Assembly: GCA_031278635.1 (NCBI GenBank)
Contig: JAITKA010000019.1
Location: 1 to 34,252 of the forward strand
Direction: 5' to 3'
Length of the DNA: 34,252 nucleotides
DNA from: Deltaproteobacteria bacterium
GTDB lineage: Bacteria > Desulfobacterota > Desulfarculia > Adiutricales > Adiutricaceae
Shown here: positions 17,852-25,633 of the stretch, piece after piece
Position numbering within the stretch: position 1 is the stretch's first letter
Layout: every line of letters starts with the position of its first letter
Notes under the pieces: model-generated
Databases searched by the model: none
What the model saw: the letters and a program-made list of their open reading frames with translations, nothing else
Told to the model about the DNA's origin: nothing
Position numbers and translations under genes: made by a program

Positions 17852-18730
17852 CTACAGCCCGACCTGGGAGAAACCCTTGGGCACCTCGGTGGAAAACAGC
17901 TCGGGCTGGGCCGGGAACCCCAGGCGCACTTCCTCGTAGCGGACCAGGACGCTTTGGTCGCGGCCCCAACCAAGATCCAGGCGGTTGGGAAAATCGACCG
18001 TCTTGCCTATGTCCTCGACCGTTTGGGGCTCGAACTGGCCGTAGGAGGCGACGATGGGCGGCTCGTCCTCGATGGTCGCCGTAAAGCCGTCCAGCCTGGG
18101 GCCGTTGGGGCCCTGGGAGACGTTGACCAGCCATTGGGAGCCCTCCCAGTTGCCGCCGGGCGTGACCCTGAGGCGGGTCTTGCCGTCACTGGCCGGGGCC
18201 AGCTCGGCATCGGCCGGGAGCGGGATGAGGGAGGCGGCCAGGAGCGAGATGAAATCGGAGGGGGAAAAGCCGACGGGCATCATGGAGCCCAGGGCGTTTG
18301 ACCCGGCGTCGCCGATGGTCGCCTTGGCCGGCCCGTACTCCAGGGCCATTAACCGGTCGCCGTCGGAGATTACCCTGACGGCGGGGCGGCCCAGGGGATC
18401 GATGATGGTGAAATGGAAATTGGACGGCCTCTGGGAAATCAGCTCGAAGCGAAAGAAATGGTTGGAGCCCGAGGCCTTGTACTCCAGGGAGCCCCTGGCG
18501 GCCAGGGTGGAGACGTCCATGCCCGCCCGGGTGAGGGACACGGCCAGCTCGATGGCCTGGGCCCGGGTGTCCTCGGTGACCGCCGGGGGCGGCGCTTTGG
18601 TGGCCGTGGCGCAGCCGCCCACGAAAAGGGCCAGCGATAAAGCGACCAGCGCCCCAAGGGGGCCCCTTTGGGCCCGCCTGGCCCAAAGGGGCGGGAGGCG
18701 GTCAGTTGTCGATGCTTTGGAGCTTCTCAT
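17852..18730 (-). CDS. LolB/LolA-like outer-membrane lipoprotein (DUF4292-like)
   Basis: 292 aa. A basic N-terminus and hydrophobic stretch end in the lipobox LFVGGC with Cys40, so it is a predicted lipoprotein. The mature part has the strand pattern of LolA/LolB-like half-barrels: AARGSLEYKASGSNHFFRFELISQRPSNFHFTIIDPLGRPAVRVISDGDRLMALE, then LLAASLIPLPADAEL and a strand-rich C-terminus. LolB inserts lipoproteins into the outer membrane; some members of the wider superfamily have other lipid roles. It overlaps the TPR lipoprotein gene by 29 bp, so the two are translationally coupled and probably work together. Assignment is at superfamily level. Confidence 0.75.
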   Translation of the reverse strand: MRSSKASTTDRLPPLWARRAQRGPLGALVALSLALFVGGCATATKAPPPAVTEDTRAQAIELAVSLTRAGMDVSTLAARGSLEYKASGSNHFFRFELISQRPSNFHFTIIDPLGRPAVRVISDGDRLMALEYGPAKATIGDAGSNALGSMMPVGFSPSDFISLLAASLIPLPADAELAPASDGKTRLRVTPGGNWEGSQWLVNVSQGPNGPRLDGFTATIEDEPPIVASYGQFEPQTVEDIGKTVDFPNRLDLGWGRDQSVLVRYEEVRLGFPAQPELFSTEVPKGFSQVGL

Positions 18731-20426
18731 GAATCAGTCCCGGTTGCTCATGGCCTTTTTCCAGGGCCTTGGCGTAGGCTTGCTTGGCCTCGGCCTGCCG
18801 CCCGACCTTCATCAGGACGTCGCCCAGGTGTTCCATGACCACGGGGTCCTCGCCGGAGAGTTTGGCGGCCTGCTCCAAAAGGGGCAGGGATTTCTTGGCG
18901 TCGCCCATGCGGTAATAGATCCAGGCCACCGTGTCCACGATGTAACCGTTGTTGGGTTTCAGGAAGTTGGCCTTGAGGGCGAACTTGAGGGCCTCGTCCA
19001 AATTTTGGTCCATCTCGGCCCAGGTGTAGGCCAGGTAGTTCAGGGCCTCGGCGTGCTCGGGGTCGATCTCGATGGTCTGGCGCATGGCCTTGATGCAGGC
19101 GGCCTTGTTGCCCAGCTTATCCTCGGTGAAGCCAAGGCGGAAGGTTATCTCGGCCACCTTGGGGAATTTCGGGATGGCCTTGACATATATATCCCGGGCC
19201 TGCTTGTAGTTGGATGATTCCTCGTGGAGGGCCCCGAAGGCGAGAACGAGCTGGGACGAGTTCGGGGCCTGGCTACGGGCCTTGTCCAGCATGGCGAAGG
19301 CTTCTTCCTTTTTGTTCTGCACGATGAGGATGGTGCACAAAAGGAGCTTTGAGTCCACGAAATACTCGCTGGAGGGGCTGACCCCGTCCAGGAGGCTGAC
19401 GGCCCGATCCTGGTTCCCGAGCTCGGCCATGAGGGAGGCCAATAGGTACTTGACCGTGTCGTTCGAGGGGCTCTGGGCCAGGGCGCCCTCGAGCTCCGCG
19501 GCGGCCTCCTTGAACATGCCCTCGTCGATGTAGGCCAGCCCAATCACGATGGAGGCCTGGACGGCGTCGGTCGAGTTGGGGAGCGATTTGCTCATTTTCC
19601 TAAGGATCTCCACGGCCTGGGTCTTGCGGCCCGTTTTTAGCAGGATGTGGGAGAGCCTTGCCTGGGGCACCGTGGATTCGGGCTGGAGCTTTATGAGCTG
19701 GCGGTAGACCGACTCGGCCTCCTTGAGCCTGTTCTCCTGCTCGTAGAGGAGGGCCAGCTCGGCCAGGGCCGGGGTGAAATTCGGTTTTTTCTTCAGGGAT
19801 TTCCTGAAATAATTTATGGCCTCCCTGCGTTTGTTGCTCTTTTGGGCCAACCGTCCAAGGTAGTAATCGGGCAGGTAAAGGTGCGGGGATTGCTGGCCCA
19901 GCCGGGTGAAGGTCTCCACGGCCTTGTCCATGCGGTTACTTTCGGCGTAAAGGGCCCCCAGGTACGAGAGGGCCTCCTCGTTGAAGGGATCCAGCCTTAA
20001 CACCTCGACGTACTGGGCCTCGGCCTCGTCCCATTTGGAGTTGCCCGCGGACAGCCAGGCGTTCAGTAACCTCGCGTCGACGTTTTCCGGATCGGCGTTT
20101 ATGGCCCTCTGCGAAAAGGCCACCGCGTCCTCGACCCGGCCGACCCGGCTCATGAGCTTGGAGGCCTCGATATTGAGGTAGGGGGAGTTTTGATCCGACT
20201 CCACCGCCTTGATCATGAAACTTACGGCTTCCTTGTCCTTCAGGCGCAGCTCGGCGTAATGGGCGCGCATGAAATAGTAATAGCTCTCGGCGATGGGCGA
20301 GGCGCCGGAAAGCCCGGTTTGGCAGCCGGCCAAAGGCAGGGCCGCGAGGAGCAGGCACGCGCATAGGGTGATGACGGGGTGGGCCGATCGGCGGGTTTTT
20401 TCGTGAACCTTGGGGTTGGGGACCAT
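18702..20426 (-). CDS. tetratricopeptide-repeat lipoprotein
   Basis: 574 aa. Start ATG 20426 was chosen over an upstream start at 20495 because GCGGAG lies six bases before it and it gives a proper signal peptide. The signal ends in LPLAGC with Cys35 (lipobox). The rest is a continuous array of about 12 to 14 TPR units, for example AHYAELRLKDKEAVSFMIKA, DARLLNAWLSAGNSKWDEAEAQY, LNYLAYTWAEMDQNLDEALKFA and HLGDVLMKVGRQAEAKQAY. It is likely a periplasmic scaffold anchored in the outer membrane. Such TPR plus LolB-like pairs are common in Desulfobacterota; a shared role in envelope biogenesis is inference. Confidence 0.85.
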   Translation of the reverse strand: MVPNPKVHEKTRRSAHPVITLCACLLLAALPLAGCQTGLSGASPIAESYYYFMRAHYAELRLKDKEAVSFMIKAVESDQNSPYLNIEASKLMSRVGRVEDAVAFSQRAINADPENVDARLLNAWLSAGNSKWDEAEAQYVEVLRLDPFNEEALSYLGALYAESNRMDKAVETFTRLGQQSPHLYLPDYYLGRLAQKSNKRREAINYFRKSLKKKPNFTPALAELALLYEQENRLKEAESVYRQLIKLQPESTVPQARLSHILLKTGRKTQAVEILRKMSKSLPNSTDAVQASIVIGLAYIDEGMFKEAAAELEGALAQSPSNDTVKYLLASLMAELGNQDRAVSLLDGVSPSSEYFVDSKLLLCTILIVQNKKEEAFAMLDKARSQAPNSSQLVLAFGALHEESSNYKQARDIYVKAIPKFPKVAEITFRLGFTEDKLGNKAACIKAMRQTIEIDPEHAEALNYLAYTWAEMDQNLDEALKFALKANFLKPNNGYIVDTVAWIYYRMGDAKKSLPLLEQAAKLSGEDPVVMEHLGDVLMKVGRQAEAKQAYAKALEKGHEQPGLIHEKLQSIDN

Positions 20427-20883
20427 AAAGTCTCCGCGAAATTGTCTGAGACAACTCAGGGAATTTTTGTAGCTTATATATTTTAAGTCAAACAAAATCT
20501 AAAGCGGTTAAATCTAAAGTCAAGATAATAACATATCTTGACCACGTAAACAATGCCAGAAATTTTTAAGATAGTATATTAAGTGGTTAGCGATATTAGA
20601 TTGGCTTAACCGATCAAGCTTGATCAAACGGATATGGTTGACCAAAAATAGTTAGCATAATTTAACGCCCAATGCTGGCCGTTCATCTCTTAAATGAGAT
20701 TACAGGGTTTCGGTAAAACTTTTTGATCCTTTCAAAAACCGGTATTCCGGGCATTATGGCGCCTTGAGACCGTAAAGATCAAAGTTACCCCGGTATAGGT
20801 CACCGAGTTTAGGCATTGAGTTCAGTCGCTGGGCCCAGCCGCTGAGCCCAGCGACCGAATTCAAAACCAGGGTTCGGGCCCGG
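20427..20883 (-). promoter_or_regulatory. AT-rich regulatory region upstream of the TPR lipoprotein
   Basis: A candidate minus-strand promoter is TTGACT (20523-20518), 16-bp spacer, TAGATT (20501-20496). Its -35 lies in a perfect inverted repeat GTCAAGATA/TATCTTGAC with 6-bp centre (20519-20542), a probable operator. Nearer rpoH, 20825-20855 is a 9-bp perfect hairpin (GTCGCTGGG/CCCAGCGAC) 29 bp past the rpoH stop, without a T run. No gene is seen in this 457-bp stretch. Confidence 0.5.
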
Positions 20884-21918
20884 TCAATAGGGCCGGTCCT
20901 CGAGGTCGGGCACTTCCTTGAGGAGGTATTTTTTGAGGGTCTTTTTTAGCCTCTCCTCCAGCTGCCTTATGCGCTCGCGGGTGACCCCGAATTCCTCGCC
21001 CAGTTCCTGGAGGGTCACCGGGTTTTCGGTCAAAAGCCTCTTATTGAGGATAATCAGCTCCCTCTCGGTCAGGGTCTCGCGAAAGCGTTCCAGCTTGTCG
21101 GCGACCATGTCCCGGATCTGGGCGTCGCCCAGGATATTGTCGGCGCCGTCGTCGGCTGAAGGTAGCAAACTTATCTGCGTTTGGTCGGAATCGGGGCCGA
21201 TGGGGGCGTCCAGGGACACTTCCCGCCCGGAGGACATGCGCATGTCCATCTCTTTCACGGCCTCCTCGCTGACCCCGAGCCGCTCGGCCAAAAGCCAGGT
21301 GGCGGGCTCCAGGCCCTCCTTGGCCATCTTATCCTGTTCCTTCTTTAGGTTATAAAAAAGCTTCCTCTGGGCCTGGGTGGTCCCGACCTTGACCAGGCGC
21401 CAGTTTTCCATGATGAACTTCAGGATGTAGGCCTTGATCCAATAGGCGGCGTAGTAGCTGAATTTCACCCCCCTGGTGGGATCGAACTTCTTAAGGGCCT
21501 GCATGAGCCCCATGTTGCCTTCCTGTACCAGGTCCTGGAGGTTGTGGAGCCAGTGGCTCTGGAACTCCATGGCGATCTTGACCACCAGCCTCAGGTTGGC
21601 CGAGACGATGCGCGTGCCCGCCTCGGGATCCCCGGTCTTTTTGTACTCCTTGAGTAATTTCTCTTCCTCTTTAGGGTTCAGCAGCTTGAAACGCCTGATG
21701 TCGGCCAGGTAGGCCTGAAAGGAATCGGCCTTGACCGGGGCGCTGGGAGGGAGGGTCTTTTCCCTTGGGGTAGGGGGGAGGGCCTTGATCCTTCCCGCGG
21801 GAACCTGGGCGGGACTTCTTTCCACGAGCGGTTGGTATGTCGTTTCCAATGGCTTGCCTTGATCTTTATCTTGACTGTTCTGCTCAACTAAAGTATCTAA
21901 TCCTATAGCCTTGGCCAT
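20884..21918 (-). CDS. rpoH: RNA polymerase sigma factor RpoH (sigma-32 type)
   Basis: 344 aa. It directs RNA polymerase to heat-shock genes. Region 1.2/2: SFQAYLADIRRFKLLNPKEEEKLLKEY, NLRLVVKIAMEFQ, LQDLVQEGNMGLMQALKKFDPTRGVKFSYYAAYWIKAYI. The RpoH box, QRKLFYNLKKEQ, is at about 184-195 and separates it from RpoD and RpoS. Region 4 ends with LTERELIILNKRLL, LQELGEEFGVTRERIRQLEERL. It is about 60 residues longer than E. coli RpoH owing to a Pro/Lys-rich N-terminal extension. ATG 21918 was chosen over 21930 because GGGAGA stands five bases before it. Confidence 0.92.
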   Translation of the reverse strand: MAKAIGLDTLVEQNSQDKDQGKPLETTYQPLVERSPAQVPAGRIKALPPTPREKTLPPSAPVKADSFQAYLADIRRFKLLNPKEEEKLLKEYKKTGDPEAGTRIVSANLRLVVKIAMEFQSHWLHNLQDLVQEGNMGLMQALKKFDPTRGVKFSYYAAYWIKAYILKFIMENWRLVKVGTTQAQRKLFYNLKKEQDKMAKEGLEPATWLLAERLGVSEEAVKEMDMRMSSGREVSLDAPIGPDSDQTQISLLPSADDGADNILGDAQIRDMVADKLERFRETLTERELIILNKRLLTENPVTLQELGEEFGVTRERIRQLEERLKKTLKKYLLKEVPDLEDRPY

Positions 21919-22578
21919 AGATTCTCCCATATATTAAAGCCATTTAGCGGTAAAATTACCAAGTTTATCTAATTTCTTTTTAAACTACTAATATAAACGT
22001 TCGAAAATATTATCTTTAAGGCAGATATAATGCTACGAAAGTCGTCTTCCTACTTAAACCGGCCCAGCCAAGGCTAAAAAATATTCCGCGCCTCGCCGCC
22101 CCAACCCACGGGCCACTTAATTATACCACACTATTCGCATTTGGCCCCCGGATGGACGAAACGCCCATGAAATGGCCGCGAGGGAAAGGGGCCCGCGAAA
22201 GGCCGCGTCCCCAAACCCTTTGGGGCCGCGGGAAGCGCCCGTCCGGTGGGCCTTAAACCGTGCCAACGACATTATATTACATTTCGTCGCCGTTGGCAGC
22301 TATTTTTACCTTGGTTCCGTGACAATTTACGACAAAATCATGACGGCGCGAAATGAACCGTCCCAAGCCTTTCCACGCGGCCCCCGGGGCCCCAAAGTCA
22401 ACCCCCCAGGCTCTCGGGCCCCCCGCCTGGCAACATGCGACCCTTATTGGCCGGAAGATACCACGACGATGCCCCGCGAGGGCACCCCATCGACCCCAAA
22501 AACAGCCCCAAACGGCGGGCATAAAAAAACGGCCATGTCGGTGGCCGGGGCGAAAGTCTCGGGGGCTAAGGGAGATGG
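21919..22578 (-). promoter_or_regulatory. rpoH upstream region with two promoter candidates
   Basis: No convincing gene in 660 bp. First candidate: an extended -10, TGGTATAAT at 22128-22120. Second candidate: CTGCCA (22299-22294), 17-bp spacer, TATAAT (22276-22271). The second is flanked by TGCCAACG/CGTTGGCA arms at 22291-22298 and 22261-22268, one overlapping the -35 and one just past the -10. Both point toward rpoH and give leaders of about 190 and 345 nt. The region 21935-22060 near the gene is AT-rich. Confidence 0.45.
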
Positions 22579-23328
22579 TCAGGCCACGGCGGAGAAGAGG
22601 TTACCGACGGGGTTGTTGAGAAAGGGCTTGTGGTAGGGGCCGGGCATGTTGCCGGTCACGTAGTTTTTGTACAGGAGGGCCTGGGCGGTCGGCTCGGACT
22701 GGGCTACGACGGGGTCGGGCGGCGGGTTGATGGTGAAATCCACCTCCCCCACGGTTTCGTCATCTTCCTCGCCATCGACCGTGTTGTAGAGCTTGGAGAA
22801 CTCGCCCTTGGCGTCCTCGAGCTTCCGGTAGGCCGTGGGGTTGACCATCGAGGCCTCGGCGGCCTGGGCGAAGAACGACCCCACCACCAGGTCGATGGAA
22901 TCCCCGTCGGTCGAGCTGTCGGTCGCGACCAGCACCTTGTTCATGAACTCGTTGGCCTTGGCCTGGCCCAGGGTCCCGCCGATGTCGGAAGCCTCCGAGA
23001 CGAGCCTTTCCAGGGTGGCCGAGGCGGCGACCGGGTCGTATTCCTTGGACTTTTTGATCCTTTCCGCCAGGCTGTCGCCGAATCGCTCCAGGACGCTCTT
23101 TTTCCTTTCCGCCAGTATGCTGGAATCCCGCTCCTGGTCTTCCTGGCCGATCGGCTCGACCTTCTTAACCGTGTCCTCCCGCTCCAAGGCCGCCTGGGAC
23201 TCAAGGCCGGGGTTGACTTCCTCGGCCGCCCCGATGAGCGTTGGGTGGCTGCGGCTCGCCTGGGCCTTTTGGATCAGCAGGCTTTGCGAGTAGCTTCCCA
23301 GTAGGAGATTTAAGTTAAGAGTGGTCAT
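22579..23328 (-). CDS. hypothetical protein behind a sigma-28-like promoter
   Basis: 249 aa, not recognised. The N-terminus (TLNLNLLLGSYSQSLLIQKAQ) is moderately hydrophobic but without a cleavable signal. The middle (about 55-130) is charged and helical (ILAERKKSVLERFGDSLAERIKK). The C-terminal part is acidic, then Pro-rich, ending NNPVGNLFSAVA. No transmembrane segment. AGGAG six bases upstream supports ATG 23328. The gene stands alone and its upstream element at 23383-23410 fits the flagellar sigma factor FliA, so a flagellar or motility-linked role is a reasonable guess, not a finding. Confidence 0.75.
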   Translation of the reverse strand: MTTLNLNLLLGSYSQSLLIQKAQASRSHPTLIGAAEEVNPGLESQAALEREDTVKKVEPIGQEDQERDSSILAERKKSVLERFGDSLAERIKKSKEYDPVAASATLERLVSEASDIGGTLGQAKANEFMNKVLVATDSSTDGDSIDLVVGSFFAQAAEASMVNPTAYRKLEDAKGEFSKLYNTVDGEEDDETVGEVDFTINPPPDPVVAQSEPTAQALLYKNYVTGNMPGPYHKPFLNNPVGNLFSAVA

Positions 23329-23382
23329 TTCTGACTCCTGCGGCTTTTGGGGGCCCGCCTACTTAGGGCTGGCTCACTTTTC

Positions 23383-23410
23383 TTATCGGGGTTATGGCGA
23401 CGGAACTTAA
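23383..23410 (-). promoter_or_regulatory. FliA (sigma-28)-like promoter
   Basis: Minus strand CCCGATAA (23390-23383) matches the sigma-28 -10 consensus GCCGATAA at 7 of 8. TTAAGTTC (23410-23403) matches the -35 consensus TAAAGTTT at 6 of 8 with a 12-bp gap against the usual 11. The predicted transcript starts about 45 nt before the ATG of the 22579-23328 gene. Confidence 0.5.
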
Positions 23411-23806
23411 ATATTTTTTTTGATTACGGGCCTAAAACCCCCCGGGCGAAAAAACCCTTGCCAACCTATGGTTTACGAAAACCCCCTAGGCCGCGCCCGC
23501 CTGGCCTGGGGCCTCGCGCCGCGAAAAAAATCCCCCCGATCGCCCTTGCCCCTTGCCAAATCGGCCGGCCTTCGGCCAAAAAAACCGGACCCTTGGCCGC
23601 CCGGCCATGGGCGAAAATAAGCCAAAGGGATCGATTATTTACCAGTATTTACGCTGTGATGTGGGGAACCGTTTTGGGCTGACCCAGATGGCGCCTAAAC
23701 GCCCCCAAACGGGACTGGGCGAGGCCCGCGCCTTGGGTGGGAAAAAGCGCGCACGCGGCGGCGCCCCTTAAGCCCCAAAGCGAGGCGGGGACCAGGCGAT
23801 GCCGGG
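23411..23806. other. intergenic region
   Basis: About 395 bp of mixed GC with A/T-runs. Frames on both strands are interrupted or of non-coding style, and no RNA gene, repeat or clear promoter was recognised. Confidence 0.4.
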
Positions 23807-24634
23807 TCAGTTGGGCCTTTTGTTGGAGTAGGGGCGGCGGCCGCCGGATTGGGCCTGGCTGGCTTTCCCGACGTGGCTCGCCGGCATGGTGATGGCCTGG
23901 CCGGGGGAAGGCGGCGAGGGTTCGCCCTTGACCTCGGGGACCCTGCGGGGCGGGGAGGGGCCGTCGGGCAAGGTCTCGACCTTGGCCGGGACTTTGGCGG
24001 CCGGGCCGTCGTCCCGGTCGGGCCTGCCGAGGCCGGTTCTGGGGCCGGTTTTGGGGGCGTTCCTGGGGCCGGGCCTGGATCTGGCCAGGGACGGGTCGTC
24101 GTTGGCCGAGAGGATGTTTTCCTTTTGGGCCAAAAACTCCTCCTCGGTCAGGGCCCCCTTGTCCCGGAGGGAGGCCAGGCGCTCAAGCTGGCTCAGGACG
24201 AGCGAGGACTTGTCCCCCGAGGGGAAGGAATGGACGCTGTCGCCCAGGACCTCGCAGAGGAGGGTCGAGACCTCGGCGGCCCCTTTTTTGTTGACCGATT
24301 CCAGGACCGCGGTCCCGGAGCCGGTGTCGATGAAAATGCTGCCGAAAAACAGGCCCGTCTTGTAACTGACGCTCTTAATCTTAACTATAGGGATTTCTAG
24401 GTACTTAAGGCCATAGATAACGCCCCTTCGGACCAAAATGACCCGAATGTCGGTCACTCCCATCAGCCACCAGCGACCGTCCACCCAACCCCTGGTCAGG
24501 GCCAGAACTTTCTCGTTGTCGGTCAGGATGTTGGAAAAAAACCTAAGCTCGCGCCTGATGCCGAAAGTCTTCAAGTGGCCAAAGTAGGAATTGTCCTGTA
24601 TGTAGTCTGGAAGATCGTCAGAATAAAGACCCAT
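23807..24634 (-). CDS. bacterial PH domain (YokE-like) plus SHOCT domain protein
   Basis: 275 aa from ATG 24634. Residues about 35-130 fit the YokE-type bacterial PH domain: LTDNEKVLALTRGWVDG, RWWLMGVTDIRVILVRRG, VIYGLKYLEIPIVKIKSVSY, KTGLFFGSIFIDTGSG. Residues 148-176 are a SHOCT motif, LSQLERLASLRDKGALTEE then EFLAQKENIL. The last 95 residues are a Pro/Arg-rich disordered tail. No signal or membrane helix. Such proteins are small membrane-associated or oligomerising factors of unknown role. A longer reading from TTG 24718 overlaps the small ORF upstream and lacks a ribosome site, so it was not used; the ATG itself has only a weak site. Confidence 0.82.
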   Translation of the reverse strand: MGLYSDDLPDYIQDNSYFGHLKTFGIRRELRFFSNILTDNEKVLALTRGWVDGRWWLMGVTDIRVILVRRGVIYGLKYLEIPIVKIKSVSYKTGLFFGSIFIDTGSGTAVLESVNKKGAAEVSTLLCEVLGDSVHSFPSGDKSSLVLSQLERLASLRDKGALTEEEFLAQKENILSANDDPSLARSRPGPRNAPKTGPRTGLGRPDRDDGPAAKVPAKVETLPDGPSPPRRVPEVKGEPSPPSPGQAITMPASHVGKASQAQSGGRRPYSNKRPN

Positions 24635-24652
24635 GGAATTTACCCAAAAACC

Positions 24653-24668
24653 TTTGACGGTAGTCAAA
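24653..24668. promoter_or_regulatory. short palindrome before the PH-SHOCT gene
   Basis: TTTGAC and GTCAAA arms with a 4-bp centre, 18 bp upstream of ATG 24634. It is placed where a repressor could act, but the element is short and unproven. Confidence 0.3.
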
Positions 24669-24693
24669 ATAAGGCCGTTAAGGCTAAAAGAAT

Positions 24694-24855
24694 CTAGGCC
24701 CAATCGCCCGGCCAGCAATTGGGGGCCGGGGAAAGGCGCCGGACGTCATAGACGGTGCCCTTGGGGTCACGGAAGAGAAGTCTCGAAGGGGATACGGCGG
24801 GGGTGCAAGCGTTCTTTAACCGCTCCCACGGGTGGCTTATGTAGTCGGGAATCAC
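24694..24855 (-). CDS. 53-aa small protein, possibly leaderless
   Basis: The frame opens with GTG at 24855 and ends with TAG at 24694. The product begins VIPDYISHPWERLKNACT, continues SRLLFRDPKGTVYDVRRL and ends NCWPGDWA. Third codon positions are strongly G/C, like the neighbouring genes, and Trp, Cys and Pro placement looks protein-like. I do not recognise a family. A perfect TATAAT -10 (24869-24864) with CTTGAA (24891-24886, 16-bp spacer) ends eight bases before the GTG, so transcription would start at about the first codon: a leaderless mRNA. There is no ribosome site. The gene sits between pcm and the PH-SHOCT gene in the same direction. Confidence 0.5.
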   Translation of the reverse strand: MIPDYISHPWERLKNACTPAVSPSRLLFRDPKGTVYDVRRLSPAPNCWPGDWA

Positions 24856-24863
24856 CCAGGGGC

Positions 24864-24891
24864 ATTATACATCATCTCGCGGGAATTCAAG
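24864..24891 (-). promoter_or_regulatory. promoter for the 53-aa ORF and PH-SHOCT gene
   Basis: -10 TATAAT (perfect) at 24869-24864, 16-bp spacer, -35 CTTGAA at 24891-24886 (weak). It lies about 65 bp past the pcm stop. Confidence 0.5.
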
Positions 24892-24957
24892 AATTTTTCC
24901 GCGCGTGCCCGGCCAAGGGGCTCCCCCCTTGTCCCCCGGGGGCCAGGGGCGGCGGGC

Positions 24958-25629
24958 CTAGCCGCGGCGGTTCGCCTCCTTGGCGTAGACCAGCGGGACG
25001 AAGCGGCAACCCTCAAGGATCTTGCGGCTTTGGCCGCCGTCGGGGTCCTTGGTGATCAGGACCAGCCTCTGGTTCACCTCCGGGCCCAGGGGGATGATCA
25101 TCCGGCCGCCCACGGCCAGTTGGTTGTAGAGGATCTTGGGGAGGGTCTCGGAGTAGGCGGCCACCAGGATGGCGTTAAAGGGGGCGAATTCCGGCCAGCC
25201 CATGCGCCCGTCGGCCAGCTTGATGTGGGCGTTGGTTATGCCCAGTCCCGTGAGGGTCCGGACGCTTTTGTCCCTTAGGGGGGAGAGGATCTCGACCGCG
25301 TAGACCGTCTTGCACAGGTAAGATAGGATGGCCGTTTGGTAGCCGCAGCCCGAGCCTATCTCGAGGACCCTGTCGTCCGGCCTGAGGCGCAGGCGCTGGG
25401 TCATGGCGGCCACCATGTAAGGCTGGGAAATGAACTGGCCGTGGCCTATGGGCAGGGGGCCGTCGGCGTAGGCCTGTGGGGACATGGCCTCGTCCACGAA
25501 CAGGTGCCTGGGAACGAAGCCCATGACCTCAAGGACCCTGGGGTCGGTTATGCCCCTCGCGGCCAGCTGCTCGTTTACCATGGCCTCCCGCGAACGGGTC
25601 ATGTCGGGCTTGAATCCAAAGAGGGCCAT
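24958..25629 (-). CDS. pcm: protein-L-isoaspartate O-methyltransferase
   Basis: 223 aa, family length. It uses S-adenosylmethionine to methylate isoaspartyl residues so that damaged proteins can be repaired. Features: the N-terminal helix region MVNEQLAARGITDPRVLEVM, VPRHLFVDEAM, then GHGQFISQPYMVAAMTQRL, the SAM motif VLEIGSGCGYQTAIL at about 88-102, YAVEI (acidic residue of motif II), and a C-terminal strand region LGPEVNQRLVLITK. GAGAGG eight bases before the ATG supports the start. It begins four bases after the stop of the SprT-like gene, so they form one transcript. Confidence 0.93.
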   Translation of the reverse strand: MALFGFKPDMTRSREAMVNEQLAARGITDPRVLEVMGFVPRHLFVDEAMSPQAYADGPLPIGHGQFISQPYMVAAMTQRLRLRPDDRVLEIGSGCGYQTAILSYLCKTVYAVEILSPLRDKSVRTLTGLGITNAHIKLADGRMGWPEFAPFNAILVAAYSETLPKILYNQLAVGGRMIIPLGPEVNQRLVLITKDPDGGQSRKILEGCRFVPLVYAKEANRRG

Positions 25630-25633
25630 GGGA

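Noticed and set aside
22172-22636. 154-codon plus-strand frame upstream of rpoH
   Set aside because: Low-complexity Pro/Arg/Gly product, no ribosome site, and it runs over the 3' end of the 22579-23328 gene.
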